A DNA stretch of 64,000 nt from Brachynemurus nebulosus. Taxonomy: Eukaryota; Arthropoda; Insecta; Neuroptera; Myrmeleontidae. Location: the NCBI GenBank assembly GCA_035578155.1, contig JAPWDM010000003.1, positions 67,014,142-67,078,141 of the forward strand, read 5' to 3'. Under the pieces are notes generated by a model. It worked only from the letters and a program-made list of their open reading frames with translations, was not told the origin of the DNA and ran no database searches. Shown one piece after another: positions 44,802 through 58,436 of this stretch. The position numbers were made by a program, and so were the translations under genes. Within the stretch, counting starts at the first letter, position 1; every line of letters starts with the position of its first letter.

Positions 44802-47081
44802 AGTAATTTTGGGATGAATTCTCAATGTCTAGCCTCAAAATATCATAAAATTTTCCATCGTCCGTCATATGTCAATCGGTAATTTTCCGATGAAAATTAT
44901 TTTCTTTCACATATATTTGTACCACTTTCCATGTTCGAATGTTTGTGTTTATACAGTAAATAATATGTTCGAACTAATATCTTAATGAAAGCTAACAGAT
45001 GATCGTCTAATTGTGGCTGACAGTTTTCTATTACCTTCCTTTAGATCCACCACCACCCATTGGTAAGACGGAGATACCTTCTAGATTCACTACCCATTAG
45101 TAAGACGGAGATGATCGCAGAGATATTGTGTATAATATTATCTACCTGATGTTATAAGTCAGTAATAATAATGCTCCAACATATGAATTGCCGCTATACG
45201 CTCTTCATGGAGGCGGTGAGGTGGTGAGGGGGGTAGACGATCCTGGAAACAATCCTGTGTAGCCAGGAAGACGTGTGTGTGTGTTTGTGTAGGTAGATGA
45301 TGGATTACATCATTGATTAATGTTGATAGAGGAGAAACTATTCCCATCCCATCAACTCCTCCACGTCAGGACGACCACTTCGTCGGTGATGATAGCCAAA
45401 GTTTTCGTTGTTAATCACATTTTACGGGAAACAAAGTTGGCTGTGTTGTCGACAATTTGACTTACCTTTTCTGATTGGTGTTTGTTGTCCTTTTCTGTTA
45501 TGTTTTATATTCGAATTTAAAAGGTGGCGTTTTTGCTTAACAATCTAAAAGTAAGGTGCGTTCTGGATTTCTGTCCTCAGTTATTTGGGGAAAACGATAC
45601 GAATCGAAAAAGTACTACCAGAGGCTTAAAATTTCAAATGGTTCTCAAATGGTTTTCTAAGAAATACGTAGGGACTTTGTGAAGAATACAGATTTGAAGG
45701 GACAACTTTTCCTCGGTCAGGATTAACCTTAAATGGATTTCACTCTAAGGATCCCATTTCTTTCTAATGTACCCAACCATCGTGAAAAAATTCGACAAAT
45801 CCTTGACAAATCTCAAAAAAAAAAGTTTTTTGTTCATACTTCATAAATTTTCAATGAAACACTATCAGTACATCGATCACGAATTTCGAATAAGATGAAT
45901 GGCCTGCAGTACCCGATCTAATTCATTTTGATTTACAACATTTTCATTACTCAATATATTTTCCAAAAAAAGAAAATATGATTGACAAAATAAAAGCGCA
46001 GTACTAGAGTTACCAGAACTTTTTAATTCCACCCCGAAAAATAAGTTTTTTTTGTTTTTTCTGTTTGACAGTCACGTAAATCATAAAATATTTCGATCGC
46101 ACAAAAAAATAATTTCAATAAAAACTAATAAATTATATTCAACAAATAAATTCAATTGCTTTAAAAGTTTATAAACGCGCGTGAGGTTAAAGACGCGAAA
46201 AAAACAACCTTTATTTTTTAATATTCATATTTCACGCAACGAAAATATTCTCTTAACTGCTCCTTCGTATACACCTTACTACCATTAAAAATAAAATTTG
46301 TGTACGATAATTTAACCCCTAAGTCATTTTTGTAATAAATATCGTATATATAGTTTTTATTGATATTCATAGATAAAAATACTATTATAGATTTTTAAAT
46401 TGTTTTCAAATTCTCTATCACTATCCCATTTAGAATCGAAATCCATCCATTTTCTGAATGAAAGTGAGCTGATAAAAATATAATGATAAATCATTGTACT
46501 CAGAGAAATAGACAGTTCAACTCATTCCTACGAATTTTTCGGTGTAATAGTTATTTGAATACGCGGTGTAGGTACCGTTACATACAAAATTTTATATATG
46601 CAAATCGTAACGCAATAATGTTGTTGGTATTGCCTATGTTGACGCGTAATTTTTCATAGTATACACACAGTATAAATAATAGTTTGTTTCACAAACAGTT
46701 ACGAAACGAGATGACGTTAGAGTGTCATTTGGAATTAAAAAATTCCAAAGGGTTATCCATGTTATGTACCCAAATAATTCATAACATTATGCGTACTAAT
46801 ACAATGAAAATAGCATCAAGAAGTAAATTTGATTTAGAAAAATAAATTTGCAGGTCATATTATTTTGTGAAAATTTACAGTTGATAATTATGTAAATTAT
46901 TTAATTTTGACTGACTTTTTTAAAATTTTTAACAACGATGGCAGTGGAATTTTAACTGTCATTAAATTTTTTTTATTTAAAGCTTGTCATCAATTATTTT
47001 TGATATTTCCTTGTAATTTTAGTGTGTTTTGTGATCTGTAAGATATTTCTGATATATATTTAATTATTATGGTGGCTTAAA
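44802..47081. other. No supported gene
   Basis: A short direct duplication (CCCATTGGTAAGACGGAGAT near 45058 and CCCATTAGTAAGACGGAGAT near 45092) and a GTGTGTGTGTTTGTGT run near 45272 are the only structures. The remainder is AT-rich. Confidence 0.4.
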
Positions 47082-47380
47082 ATGTCTGGCGATAACTCTT
47101 GTACTGCTAAATTTTGTTTAAATCATTCAAAACAAAATTTCAATTTATGTTATTTCTGAGTGCCATTTGATGCAAATTTGTAAGTATTATTATAATTTAA
47201 ATGCTTATGTAAAAATACGTTAAGTAATAAATAATTATTAATATTTTATAATAATTCAGTTAATATTTTCGATTTCGACAGTGGTTGGTGCTAATAGGTC
47301 GTGACGATCTAAATTCTCGTGTTGAATACTGTCATCAATTTCGCGTTTGCTCAATTCATTTTGAAGAAAGTTGCTTTTAG
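47082..47380 (+). pseudogene. Decayed two-exon THAP-domain gene
   Basis: THAP domains are C2CH zinc fingers that bind DNA in P-element transposases and derived host proteins. From ATG 47082 the frame reads MSGDNSCTAKFCLNHSKQNF, NLCYF, a stop, then VPFDAN. C-x4-C, the conserved P and their spacing fit the family. A GT-AG intron (47180-47259) joins in frame to WLVLIGRDDLNSRVEYC and RVCSIHFEESCF, which supply the conserved W and the final C-x2-H-F. In-frame stops occur at TGA (after CYF), TAA just after the splice site (47261) and TAG (47378-47380). No transposase body follows. A degraded P-like element or a dead host gene are both possible. Confidence 0.65.
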
Positions 47381-48504
47381 TTGTTCATATAATTTAACAT
47401 GACCATTATCAACCGTCAATCTCACATGTACAAACACATACAATCACATAAGTAAAAAAGGACATACATAATTGTTTGTACTTATATCAAAAAAGGATAG
47501 AAAGATAGAAAAGAATCTTTTATTTATACTGTGGTATACATTTACTATTTAAAAATATTTGTAGAATTTATGCAACTTACACCACATGTATGTAGTGAAT
47601 ATCATCTAAGTTGAATCGACACCATTTTCATAGTATACACGCGAAATTTAACTCGAACTGTAGTCGTTGAGGTAGCGTGTAGAGTTTCGAGTTGGTTCGT
47701 AGATTTCTTTTAAACTCATTTACATAAACTAACAATGTCGAAATGAATAAGAGTAAACTAAAACATCAATATATGTATATATCTATCACATTCTATTACA
47801 TAATGTATCTATATTGTTTCTATCCTTTTTCATCCACAATTTTTTCATCAAATATTTTATCATTTGTTTGTGTTTACTTACGTCGTGTTCATTTGTTTTT
47901 CCACTATTTCGCTCTTTTTTCATTTAATTTGACTGACAGTGTAATTAATTAATTTTAATTTAAATGTACGAGAGAGTTTTCCGATAGCATATAGGAAAAT
48001 AGATAAATTCGTGTAAATATACGTTTATCGGATTTTTCGTCTGGAAATTTATTTTTCTTTTAACTAATTCAGGTGGTGTTTCTAGTATACAAAAAATCGT
48101 TGTTTTGAAAGGAAGCAGTTTGTAAATCGGGGCCGTGCCCTAGGGACCTTAAGCCACCCCTGAGATCTTCCTCTATTTATAGACACCTCACTTGTCAAAA
48201 TCCATTAGCCAACTTTGGCTAGATTCGAATTATAAGGAATAATTAATTGAAATTAATTTTTGTATTTTTTTAAATTTCCCGCCAATATTATGTTGCGTCA
48301 CAATACATGATTCTGTTTATACGCTATACTTGTTTTTCATTAACGTACAACGAATATAACAATAATAATTGTAAATATTATGAATTATGTTGACATTACT
48401 TACGTTTCTCTAGTGCTATGCTCCATTTAATTTTAAATTTATTTACTTATGTGCCAAATAATAATGTTATACATTATACCTATAGCTCCTATGGCGTGTG
48501 CAAA

Positions 48505-48780
48505 CTACTCTCTGTGTTCGCTAGCGAGCTCCGTATAGCTCCCACCGTATTTACATTCAAGAGCTTTATTTACCGAAGTATCATGTCTATCCCTACTTAT
48601 CATAATATTTAACAGCGTAACTACATATGCATCCTGTAGGCATTTTAGCGTACTATTCTTACTATGTATAGCAGTGTTTCCGAAACTTTTTTCATCGTCG
48701 GACACTTTAAAATCTAAAATTTTTACATATTTTTTATAAGGAGTTATTTTTAGAATGATAGAATTCTCGATAGGCATATT
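48505..48780 (-). pseudogene. Possible ankyrin-repeat remnant
   Basis: The minus-strand frame contains SFGNTAIHSKNS and, further on, VVTLLNIMISRDRHDTSV. This loosely follows the ankyrin pattern (G-x-T-x-L-H ... V-x-x-LL-x-x-GAD). The usual alanine-rich turn and second repeat are not clear, and the frame runs into a transposon at its upstream end. Chance similarity cannot be excluded. Confidence 0.25.
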
Positions 48781-48786
48781 TGTAAC

Positions 48787-49711
48787 TACACTGTTAAAAA
48801 ATTTTACCACATTTAATGTTGGCATTTAATTGCCAACATTAAATATTGTAAAATTACATTTCGAAATGTTTAGAACATTTTTCTATGTAAAATTACATTG
48901 TAGAATGTTTTACCTTACATTTCGGATGTAATTTTACTCCACTCAATGTAAATTAATTACGTACGACATGCAAAATTACAGTCAACTCAACTGACGCCGT
49001 CAATTGCGCAGAATCAATCACGTGATACCGGTAATTTACCGTAAATTTTCGTTTCGAAATGTAATTTTACTAATTTAGCATGTCAAATACCACTTTTATA
49101 TGTACCTAATTTTAGTATCAAAGTACTTAAAATTACAGTGAATATTTATTTTTACACACAATTTCCTATTTTACAACTAAATTATTTAAATTTACTGACA
49201 CATTGTAATTTTCAAGACACATATTGTAAAAAATTACCATATTTCTTATTGTAATAATACATATTTTTTTAACAGTGTAGTGATGAGCAAAATTAGTCTT
49301 GGTCTTGCGGTCTTTGCAGGACCAAGCCCAAAACCAAGGCCAAATGCAAGACCAAGACCAAGACCAAGACTATAAGTATAGCTGCAAGACCAATACCAAG
49401 ACTCAAGTGAGCAAGACCAAGACAAAAGCAAGACTCTTGCTAAACTATTTAAATAGTTTCAAAAGTATAATTAATACGTAAAGATAGTAAAAATTCTGAT
49501 TTTAAAGGAAAAAAATTCGCTAATAAAAAAATGCAAGAAAGTGCAAAATTTTTTAGCAATAACAAGACCAAGACTGCATTTTGCAAGACCAAGACCAAGA
49601 CCAAGACTCAAACTGCTCTAGCAAGATCAATACCAAGACTCTTAATGCAAGACCAAGACCAAGACCAAGACTTGACAGTCTTGGTCTTGGTCTTGCATTT
49701 GCTCACCACTA
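48787..49711. mobile_element. hAT-type MITE of CAAGAC hexamers, copy 2, with nested insertion
   Basis: The 8-mer TTTGTAAC at 48779-48786 recurs exactly at 49712-49719. The right terminus is ...GCTCACCACTA. The left terminus TAGTGATGAGCAAAAT is split: its first TA is at 48787-48788, and GTGATGAGC resumes at 49280 after a nested TA element. The remaining body (49280-49711) has CAAGAC hexamer arrays in the opposite orientation to the copy at 8934. Translations rich in KTKTQ are hexamer artefacts. Confidence 0.92.
48789..49277. mobile_element. TA-flanked MITE inserted at the tip of the hAT MITE
   Basis: TA at 48787-48788 and 49278-49279 flank the ends CACTGTTAAAAAATTTTAC and (inverted) CACTGTTAAAAAAATATGTA. 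The interior repeats GTAAAATTACAT-type phrases in both orientations, and a palindrome surrounds TTTAATGTTGGC near 48811. It is a 489-bp non-autonomous Tc1/mariner-type element. Confidence 0.88.
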
Positions 49712-49719
49712 TTTGTAAC

Positions 49720-51224
49720 ACCGGAAATGACAGGTGGCCTTTGGTTCGGTATTTGTGTTCAATAAAGATTTCGAAAATGTCACGGAAATGTGAAAATTGA
49801 TAAGAATGTACTAATAGTTATTAAAAGGAAATATAAATAATGACATTATTTCAAGAAATTTTCCAGTGAACTGGCGTCAGATTGATTAATTATTTCCTTC
49901 GGAAATATGTCAAATCTTTAGCTTATAGCAATAACTAATGTTTTAAAAGCCAAAATAATTCGTTTCATTGCAGAAAAAACGCTTGCCAAGAGTGACAAAA
50001 TGCGGTTTAGTAAAATATAAGTCCTTTCACATTAAAAATAACACCGTTTATTTTCTTAAAAAATTTTTTTAGTGTTGTTTTAAATTACGTTTTCTTTCTG
50101 TTCGCGGAACATAGTTTGAGAAACACTTCTCTATCGTTGATACCTTACTTACATGGGGTAAGAATGTATTTTAATCTTGGGGTGAGATTAAAATATTTAT
50201 TTTTCACCCTTTTCTATTTTTTAATGGGAACGAATAAATTAAATTTTATTGAGAATTTCGAGAGAATAGTCCAGAAACTATTGTATGAGTAAAACAAAAA
50301 ATTTATTTTCCACAAAAATATCAAAAATTTTTGATCGATCAACCAACGGACCAATAGTCGGTCGGGTTATGAGTAAAAAGTAACGTATTCCAGTTTCATA
50401 TAGTCATTAATTTTAGAAAACTTTTCGGTGTATTTTTGAATAGAAATTTAAATAAAATAGTAATTTTTGATATTATATGCATCATTGTTGTCAAATGTGG
50501 ATTCATTGAATATTATTTGTGTAACACAATGAAACTCATGAGTCATTTCAAATCATTTATACTCAAATCGACTCACAAAATAATAAAGAGAGAGTGATTC
50601 GTTCATCTCATATATTCAAGAGAGCAAATACATAGATTATGAATAGCAAATAGGGTTTGGGGCGTATTGTTGCAACGATTGGTACATAACGTGCATTGCA
50701 CACACTTTCGGGGCATAAGTTATCAATTTCCGGTTTTTTCGTGCCATTATTTCAATAAATTTTACTATTTTGTTGGTCAGCCTACGGGTGGTTACTGATT
50801 TGAATCACCATTTAATGAGGAGACGAACGTACTTCAAGTAAAAAAGTTTTGATGGAAACAATTTTTCACTTTTTCCCATATTTAGGGTTTCATAGCTGCT
50901 CTGATTTTGCTTAATGTTGATTAAAAAGCCCATTGTGGAGAAAAATGATGCAAAAAATAAAAAATTTTGCATAAAAAACAAGTAAATTTGTTTAAACACG
51001 TCAACAAAATTGTAAGATGATTAGTAAAAGCGTAATTTAAAAAATTTTTTTTGGAAGAAATGGTTCATTAGCCTCTAATTTTTCGCAATATCTGGCAACG
51101 ACGTGTTAAACGAAGCATGGCAGGAGATTCAAAAATAAAATTCAGCTCAGCACCAAAAACAATTCCAAAAATCGCAGATTTTCTGCCCCAGTGTCATTGA
51201 GTCATTTTAAAAATTATTTTCCTA
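49720..51224. other. No recognised feature
   Basis: AT-rich sequence. Nothing could be supported on either strand. Confidence 0.4.
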
Positions 51225-51891
51225 CACGGAGAGAAAAATCATATAATTTTTGTAGATAAAATTTCAGAAAAATTACCATGCTCTCTTATAATGCGTGTGC
51301 GATCGACGACCAAAATAAAAAATATGTGCTAGCCTGGTAAAATTTAATGTGCTAACACAACTTTTATTACACTCTTATGCATATATGTTATAGTTTAATT
51401 CTTGTTGTCGTACTCTTTCATTTGTGCATCTGACCCGCAACCTTATGTTACTTGGGCGGTACCTGTAAAAACTTCGAAGTGCCCGATCTTTTCCGACTTT
51501 CGATTCTTTATGATGCATACAAAAATGATTGCCAATAGTGACTTGCTATGAGTGAGGTACATTTCAACAGCGTTCACAACACACACAACCTTCTTTCTCT
51601 TTTCTTCTTTCTACTATTAGCAGATAGCATTTCAAATGTTATAATACAGCATGGTAATTTTTGTAAGAAAAACAATTAAAAAATATTTTTTTGTCGGCAA
51701 TGGAACTTTTTACTATGCTGTTTTACAAATTTTACGGAGCTAATATTACGGAAACAATATTCTATCCTTTAAATGTTCTATGATTAATTATAATTTTTAT
51801 ATTTTTACCGTACAAAATTGAATATGTTCGCCTTTTACCAGTCGATTGTAGTGCTGGGCACAGTAATTTTTATATGAATTTTCTCTCCGCG
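51225..51891 (-). mobile_element. TA-flanked CACGGAGAG element, copy 2
   Basis: TA at 51223-51224 and 51892-51893 flank the ends CACGGAGAGAAAAATCATAT and (inverted) CGCGGAGAGAAAATTCATAT. It is the inverted relative of 29192-29921, with different central sequence (about 51400-51590). No coding relic is present. Confidence 0.8.
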
Positions 51892-52639
51892 TAGCATAAG
51901 AAAGTTACTAAAATCAAAATTCTTAGCTGCACAACAGCATATCTTGCACGATATCTCGCGAACAATACTGATTTTCTTGGTACCAATTGAACACCAATAT
52001 GCAGTAACAATTTTGTTCTACCAAGACTTTTTTCAAATTTTCTTTATCTACAAAAAATAATATCAAACCTGCTGAACTGATTCGACACAAATGACGTACC
52101 AATGACGTAACTCGAGAACAGTTTGTGACTCAATATAAACAAACTATGTGTACTTACATGAAAACGGGATAAACTAAAAATGAAGGGACAAATTTTGTCG
52201 AATAAATATATATTTCATTTATGCTAAGAAGACGACACTATGCATACAACATACTCGTACATTTATTTATACATAATGTATTAAAATAATATAACAATAA
52301 CAATACCTTTTTGTTATAGCGTTGTGCTTGCTTTTATATGTATAAATAATAATAATAATATATATCATACACAAAAATTTAGTAAAAATCCATTTATGTG
52401 AGTGACAGCGACGGAAAACTGTGATAGAAGGAAAGGAAATGAAAACAGGAAGGTGTACTGTGCAGGAAAAGGAAGACCGACTGAAATAAATGAAGCCTAA
52501 ACAGTAAATGATGATGATCTTATAGCTACTTTAATACAGTTGGTTTGGATCAACAGCGTGATAGTAGTAACGATCGAATATCGTAAGAGAATGTGAATGA
52601 AAAACTTGGATTGGCTGTCCAGAAAAAAAATATTTTCCC

Positions 52640-52905
52640 AACAAAAATGAAAAGCTTACATCGAAATTATTCTAATTTAACTGGTTACTTTAATTAAAAT
52701 AATTTCCGTAAAGCTTGATTTGAGAAAAAAGAAAATTTTTAATGTGATGATGTCATCAAGTTTAGTAAAATTGTTTAATTCCCTAAAATACCGTAAATAA
52801 AATGATAGATTGATGAAATTGAAAGTGAATTATAGGGTTTTGAAGTTGCTCTTTTAATTTTTACCAAAATTAGCTACGCAGGATCACTAAGAAAGAGACT
52901 TCCAT
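52640..52905 (-). repeat. Dispersed repeat family B, inverted copy
   Basis: The minus strand reads AATTTCATCAATCTATCATT, TTACTAAACTTGATGACATC and then an A/T run, matching the units at 22300-22900. Confidence 0.6.
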
Positions 52906-55900
52906 CGAAAAAAATTTCGAATTTTGATAGCAAAGATGATTTGCAAATGTTTACAAACATTTGAGGATTTGCTAAATTTATTAACGTCGATAATGGTAAC
53001 AATTTTAACGGCAACACTTTTTAATAGGAAACTGCTAGTCAAACTATCTGCGCCAGTCATAACATATTAGGTGTGTAGGGCGTGTAAGGCCAAATCCGCC
53101 TCGGAGTGAATATATTAACCACTCCTCGTTAGGTTATGATTCAAGATGAACTGGAAAATGTAAAAGTTTTACTTGAAGTTAAAAACATAAACGATTTTCT
53201 TATGCCGCTGCGTTCTCTTTTGTTGGTAATGATGATAATGATAATGATGAAGTCACGCTAAGGTGAGTTTAGTACCCACCGCTATGCCATCCATGACTAA
53301 GATTAATGATTGAAATCAGCAGCTGGTTTGGTGGCTTTAATAAAAGATATCTTAAAAAATTTGTTCCATTATTCATATCCTACTTTCATATACACAATAC
53401 ACATGCATATTAGAGTCTTATGAATATAGTTAAAAGTTTTACCTTGTGCCTTTTAAATACAACAGATTCCAGGGATTCTTCGATTTCCGATTTATCGGCC
53501 TCCACGGAGAGTTGAAGTCGAAGGTGCCGGTAGAATAAAATAAAGTTAGCAGAGATTGTTTTAGGGGGTATTTTAGTCTAGAGGCTCGATTTTGAGGTGA
53601 TTTTACGGGCGTAATAAAAAAAAAGCAGCAAACATTTTTAGTATCCATTTTTTTTAACAGTTTTTTACTGATATTTGAAAAGTATAAAAATGTATAAGAA
53701 TTATAAAAAAAATTCCAAATTGAAATCGGTACAAGCCGGCAAAGTGGGGACTCAAAAAAAAGGTGTCTCCTGGTAGACGTGATTCCAACCCTCCTGGTAA
53801 TTTGAAACATAAAATTTTAGTTAATTCTTAATAAATAAGGATGTAGAATTAATTAGACGTATAGCCGATTTTAAAAAATAAATTTTTTCACAAAATAGCG
53901 TCCATTTAAAAAAAACAATCATTTTTTTGCCTCCTATTTTCAAATTTCGAAATTTTTTAAAAATAGTAAAAAAAAAATTCTAAAAACCCCTACGTCGGAC
54001 CAGTTTTGATAGTATTAAGAAGGTCTGTACCAAATTTCAAGTAAATCGGTGCATTAGAACCGCATCGAAAAAAGTAGTTTCGAGTAATTTATATTAAAAA
54101 TTATGAATTTAACACTGAAAAGATACACAGTACACAGAGGAAAAATAACCATAACTCGGAAAACAATTCGAATTTCCGTAAATCCTTTTAGGGGCTTATT
54201 CTTAAAGGTCTGAACTTTGAAAACATGAAAAGAAAAAAATCGATTTTTTCGAATTTCTAGACTAGAGTACCTCCTTTATTATGAAATTTACCCACTGACA
54301 TTAGTGTCTTCTCTCTTGTTAGCGATTTTGAATAAACGCCCGCCCCCTCCTGAGCTTATGGCCTAATCACTGACCGACTTCTGTACTGTGTACTCGTGAA
54401 CCAAAGTCTGAATCAGTGAGGTGCAATTGAAACCAAAAATTCCAAGCTTTCCGAATCGGAGTCGAATTTCCCAAACATACTGTAGTAGCCCGTGTTAATA
54501 TTCTCATTCAAGCGTACACATACCTCTGCACAAACACGGACATGATGGTACGGCTACATGTTCACCCGTTTGAATTATCTTTATATCTTAATACTTTTAA
54601 ATGGATATTTTGTATAATAATAGTAATATAGGTTTATTGTACAAAATAATATATAATGCGCCATTTTCATCAGAGAGGAATTTTCATCATTAGTCCACAC
54701 TACTGTACCGTCCACTCAACTACCGTCCATTTGGTGGCACGTACGTACCACCGTGCGTCGGGTGGGTTCATCACCCGCCCGGCTACACACCCTGGCAAAC
54801 AATAATAAGAAGCATCTAAGATGTTGCAATTAGTAAATTCCTTTACATTAGATATCTTTCACTGTGTGCTCTGCTAGCTGTGCTCGTATTTCTCCATGTA
54901 CGAGTATATTTGACCGAGCGATGAGCGGTGTTTGGCTGTTTGTTTGTATGTGTTTGTGTTATATTATTAAACATTTCTAATTGTTGTTTCTTCATCGCTT
55001 TGTGAATAAATAGTAAGAAGGTTTCGACGAAGTTGATTAACGTCGAGACACAACTTGTTGGATATAATCGCACGAAATAAAATTGAGAAATTGAATGTAG
55101 TCACTAGTGATAAAAAAAAAAATACGGTCAGATTTCAAGTGAGTCATAAAACTGCTCGAACAGAAAAAATTATGCGTTTATAATCCATTTTATCACATTT
55201 TGTCAGTACTAAATTTTTTTACTTAACCGTTTCTTCAACCTAACAGGTAAACAATTTCAAATTTGTTGTGTTAGTCATGTACAAGTGCTTTAATATCATC
55301 ATTTTTCGTTTATTCTCGTATTTTTATAATCTGACTGCACTGTTGCACGCGCTACAATCCGGTCAAATTGCGGTCGTCTTACGATAGTCTGTTCGATCCT
55401 TTAAACATGAGTTTATATTAGTTTCAGAAATCTATTTTTACAAGTTTTTGATTGTTCTGTTTTAATTCTTGATTTATTTACGTTAATAAGCAATCATCCT
55501 GCTGAATTCTTTTTGTTCATTTTACGCTACAACGTTGTAGTTGTCATAAAATTTAGATTTTTGGAAAACAATTTTTTATTCTTAATTAAATTTGAAGCGT
55601 TGGATTACTAGAAAAGTGACTTTCTGTCGAATTATTTATACTTCTTGGCGAACTTTTAATTTTGGCTTACTACTAAAAATATAACAATTTAAACAATTTT
55701 TAGTTTAAAAAATTGAAATATTTTAACTTGATGACGTCATTGCGTATATGAAATTTTTAAAAATCGTAATTGTATTAGCCCGGCAAAGTGACAATTTTGT
55801 GAATTTTTGATGGTATTATTTACAATTTCGACAAAATTAAACTTACAGATCGATTCGAATAAAATTTTGGTCTAACCCCAGAGTACAGAGGTACAGTAAC

Positions 55901-56954
55901 TATCTCTTTTCTGTAACCACCAGTGGGCATTTCTGGGCACATTAGGCTACTTAGTAGTCACTCTCTCAATAGCAGTCGCTGAGTGTAGGTCAGTCACAAG
56001 GCAATGGATTTGATTGTTGTTGGCATTGTAGATCCCCCACGCGTAGCGTTATGGTATCACACATATGTATGCGAAGCACAGCCACCACCATCTTCGATTA
56101 CTCACACAAACACAGTTACACAGCACAAATACAAAGTAAACACCGTGCACGTATATAACATATTTTCTATCTCTTACTAGTTCCAATGGTTCCAGTAGTA
56201 TAGAGATAGATATGTTGTCTCTAGTGCTCTGTGGGTCTAACAATAAAAATAAAAATTTCCAACCCAAATTTGAATCATCTAACTGTCTCAGTTACCAGAC
56301 ACAATCAAGACACTTTTTGATGTTATTAGTGAAATCCGCTGTATAAAATCGAGTTATATCAAATAACTATCATGTCCCATCGTTAAACTTACAATACAGT
56401 GTATACCTAATAGCCACTATCTTATTATATTGTGCAAAATGTTTATATTAAACTGTTATAGCGTCCAGTTTTAAGATTATCTTTGTTGAATAGATTGGTC
56501 TACGGACTACTTACGAAACACTTAAGCAATCTATGCTGCTTGCTGCTGTTCAACTTGGCCGGATAACGGATAACGTAAGTGAGAGGAATTCCTTACAATC
56601 CACGAGGCGGAATGGAAATGGGTTTATTTTATTATATGTTAAAAACAAATAGCTCGAATTCGGGGGACGAAAGGTGCAGGAGGCCTGCGAGGGTGTGACG
56701 GGGGTACTATCGCTCGTTCAAGTTAATATCTATTTGATGGGGTATGTCTATATACATATCTACAAATAATCTGAAATGTGGATGCTGGAGTATTTGTTTA
56801 ATATATTACCTTTTATAAGATAATTTAATTTAAAAAAAAAAATTGTATATTATAAAATTAATAAATTCTTTATTAAATTATAATAAAGAAATTCCTAAGC
56901 GAATACCTTTTCGATAGCAGTTTAATAAAAATTTAATAAGTTACCCAGACAGTT
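52906..56954. other. No supported gene
   Basis: About 4 kb of AT-rich sequence with slightly GC-richer patches near 53480-53600 and 54700-54800. A 123-codon minus-strand frame (53439-53810) has no recognisable domain. GATGACGTCATTG near 55732 is a phrase of family B without the rest of the unit. Confidence 0.4.
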
Positions 56955-56958
56955 TTAA

Positions 56959-57897
56959 CCCTAGAATCATACGTCGGTCTACGAGAAACGTTAGTCATAC
57001 ATCGTCGTCAATTTGACGAATGGACTTTTTACGGAGAATTTTAGAGTTTAATTGCAAAAAACATTTATTTTGCATAACAACACTACAAAAGCGAACAAAA
57101 TATTTAAAAAAAAATGCATTTGGAAAAATTTTTTAATATAAATTATTTACTAATTTTTTTAATCTTTTTATCAAAGCATATTTTCATTATAAAAATTAAA
57201 AAATAGATAATTACATCAATTGTATCATAAAACATGTGTTTCAAATAATTAATTTATGAACTATTATGAGTTGGTGGACATGTGTGACTTTATTACAGAA
57301 TGTGAAATTTCTCGGTCACAAATATTCCCGTAGATATATAGTTATTTCCTCATTAGGCACATTTGTAATTTTCTAAAATTTGTTAGTAATTTTCGAATAA
57401 GATCTCAAAAAATAATAAAAATTAAAATATTTTCCACAAAATAAATTGTTAATCTTTTATTAAGTCACTTGAAACACATTCTTTGGTTTTCAATTCAATA
57501 TATTAAAATTTCAGTATTATGTCGTCTCTATAAGTCAAACAGCTGTAATCATCCTTCACATTATCATTATCATTGAATAAATTAATTATAACATCCATAT
57601 CTTTAATAAATTTTAGAAAAATTAGGAAAACTTTTATATGTATAGTACAAAATCTTAAAAAAAAAAAAAACATACGTTAATCATACATCGTCGTCAAATT
57701 GACGCACACTATTTTAATATAAACAAAACAACGACAACTATAAACAAAATTAATACGTCTTCTGTGTTATCATTACAAATAAATTAGATACCAGAATTTT
57801 TAGAACAGACAAGCAACGACATGTTATAGTACTGGAGTAGGTAGAGAAGTTCGGTCGTCAATTTTACGAGTATGTATGATTCTAGAGTTAAAGAAAA
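56959..57897 (+). mobile_element. piggyBac-like MITE, complete copy
   Basis: TTAA at 56955-56958 and 57898-57901 flank the ends CCCTAGAATCATACGTCGGT and (inverted) CTCTAGAATCATACATACTC. Starting with CCCTAGAA beside TTAA is how canonical piggyBac begins. Subterminal CGTCGTCAATTTGACG motifs occur near both ends (about 57003 and 57688). It is 939 bp with no transposase. Relatives lie at 838-1053/3946-4155 (inverted) and 63373 onward. Confidence 0.85.
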
Positions 57898-58269
57898 TAT
57901 ATAAAATAAATTAAAAATGAATTTTTTCCTAGAAATGCTCTGTAATTAAATACTTCAAGATAAAAAATGATTCTGATTAACTTATCTGATTCAAAACGTA
58001 ATTGCCCGTTTCAGACCACAACCACGATGAGGTGGTACTTGGTTCGTTTGTAATTCATTTAGTAATACCGGCATGTTGCCATGTCGGGCATACTTCTTCC
58101 AAATTTGTTAATTATTAATTTATTAAAACAACATTTGGTCAATTTTTGTTGAAGTTTCTCTCTTTGTTAATTACTAAAAATACTTTTTATTTTATTTTAA
58201 ATATTAGTGCTTTAAATATTTTTTACTGGATGTTTCAGAATAAGTGCATCAATTAAAAATTGTTTAACA

Positions 58270-58436
58270 ATTGAAGACTGAACTTTAAAAACGGGCTAAC
58301 AATAAGTGCCAAAAAAAAAATAAAATTTTAGTATGCTGTCTAGATTGTTGACAATGGCACTTAAATTCCTTTTTCGGGTTTAACTCTTTTTTTTTCTTTG
58401 GCACTTAGCCTGTTTTTGAAGCCCAGCCTTCAGTTA
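58270..58436. repeat. Inverted repeat around a GTGCC motif
   Basis: GAAGACTGAACTTTAAAAAC near 58273 pairs with the complement of GAAGGCTGGGCTTCAAAAAC ending near 58436. AAGTGCC follows on each inner side, and a third GGCACTTAAA lies between. It is probably a foldback remnant. Confidence 0.6.

Noticed and set aside
53439..53810. 123-codon minus-strand open frame
   Set aside because: Biased composition typical of AT-rich non-coding DNA and no motif.
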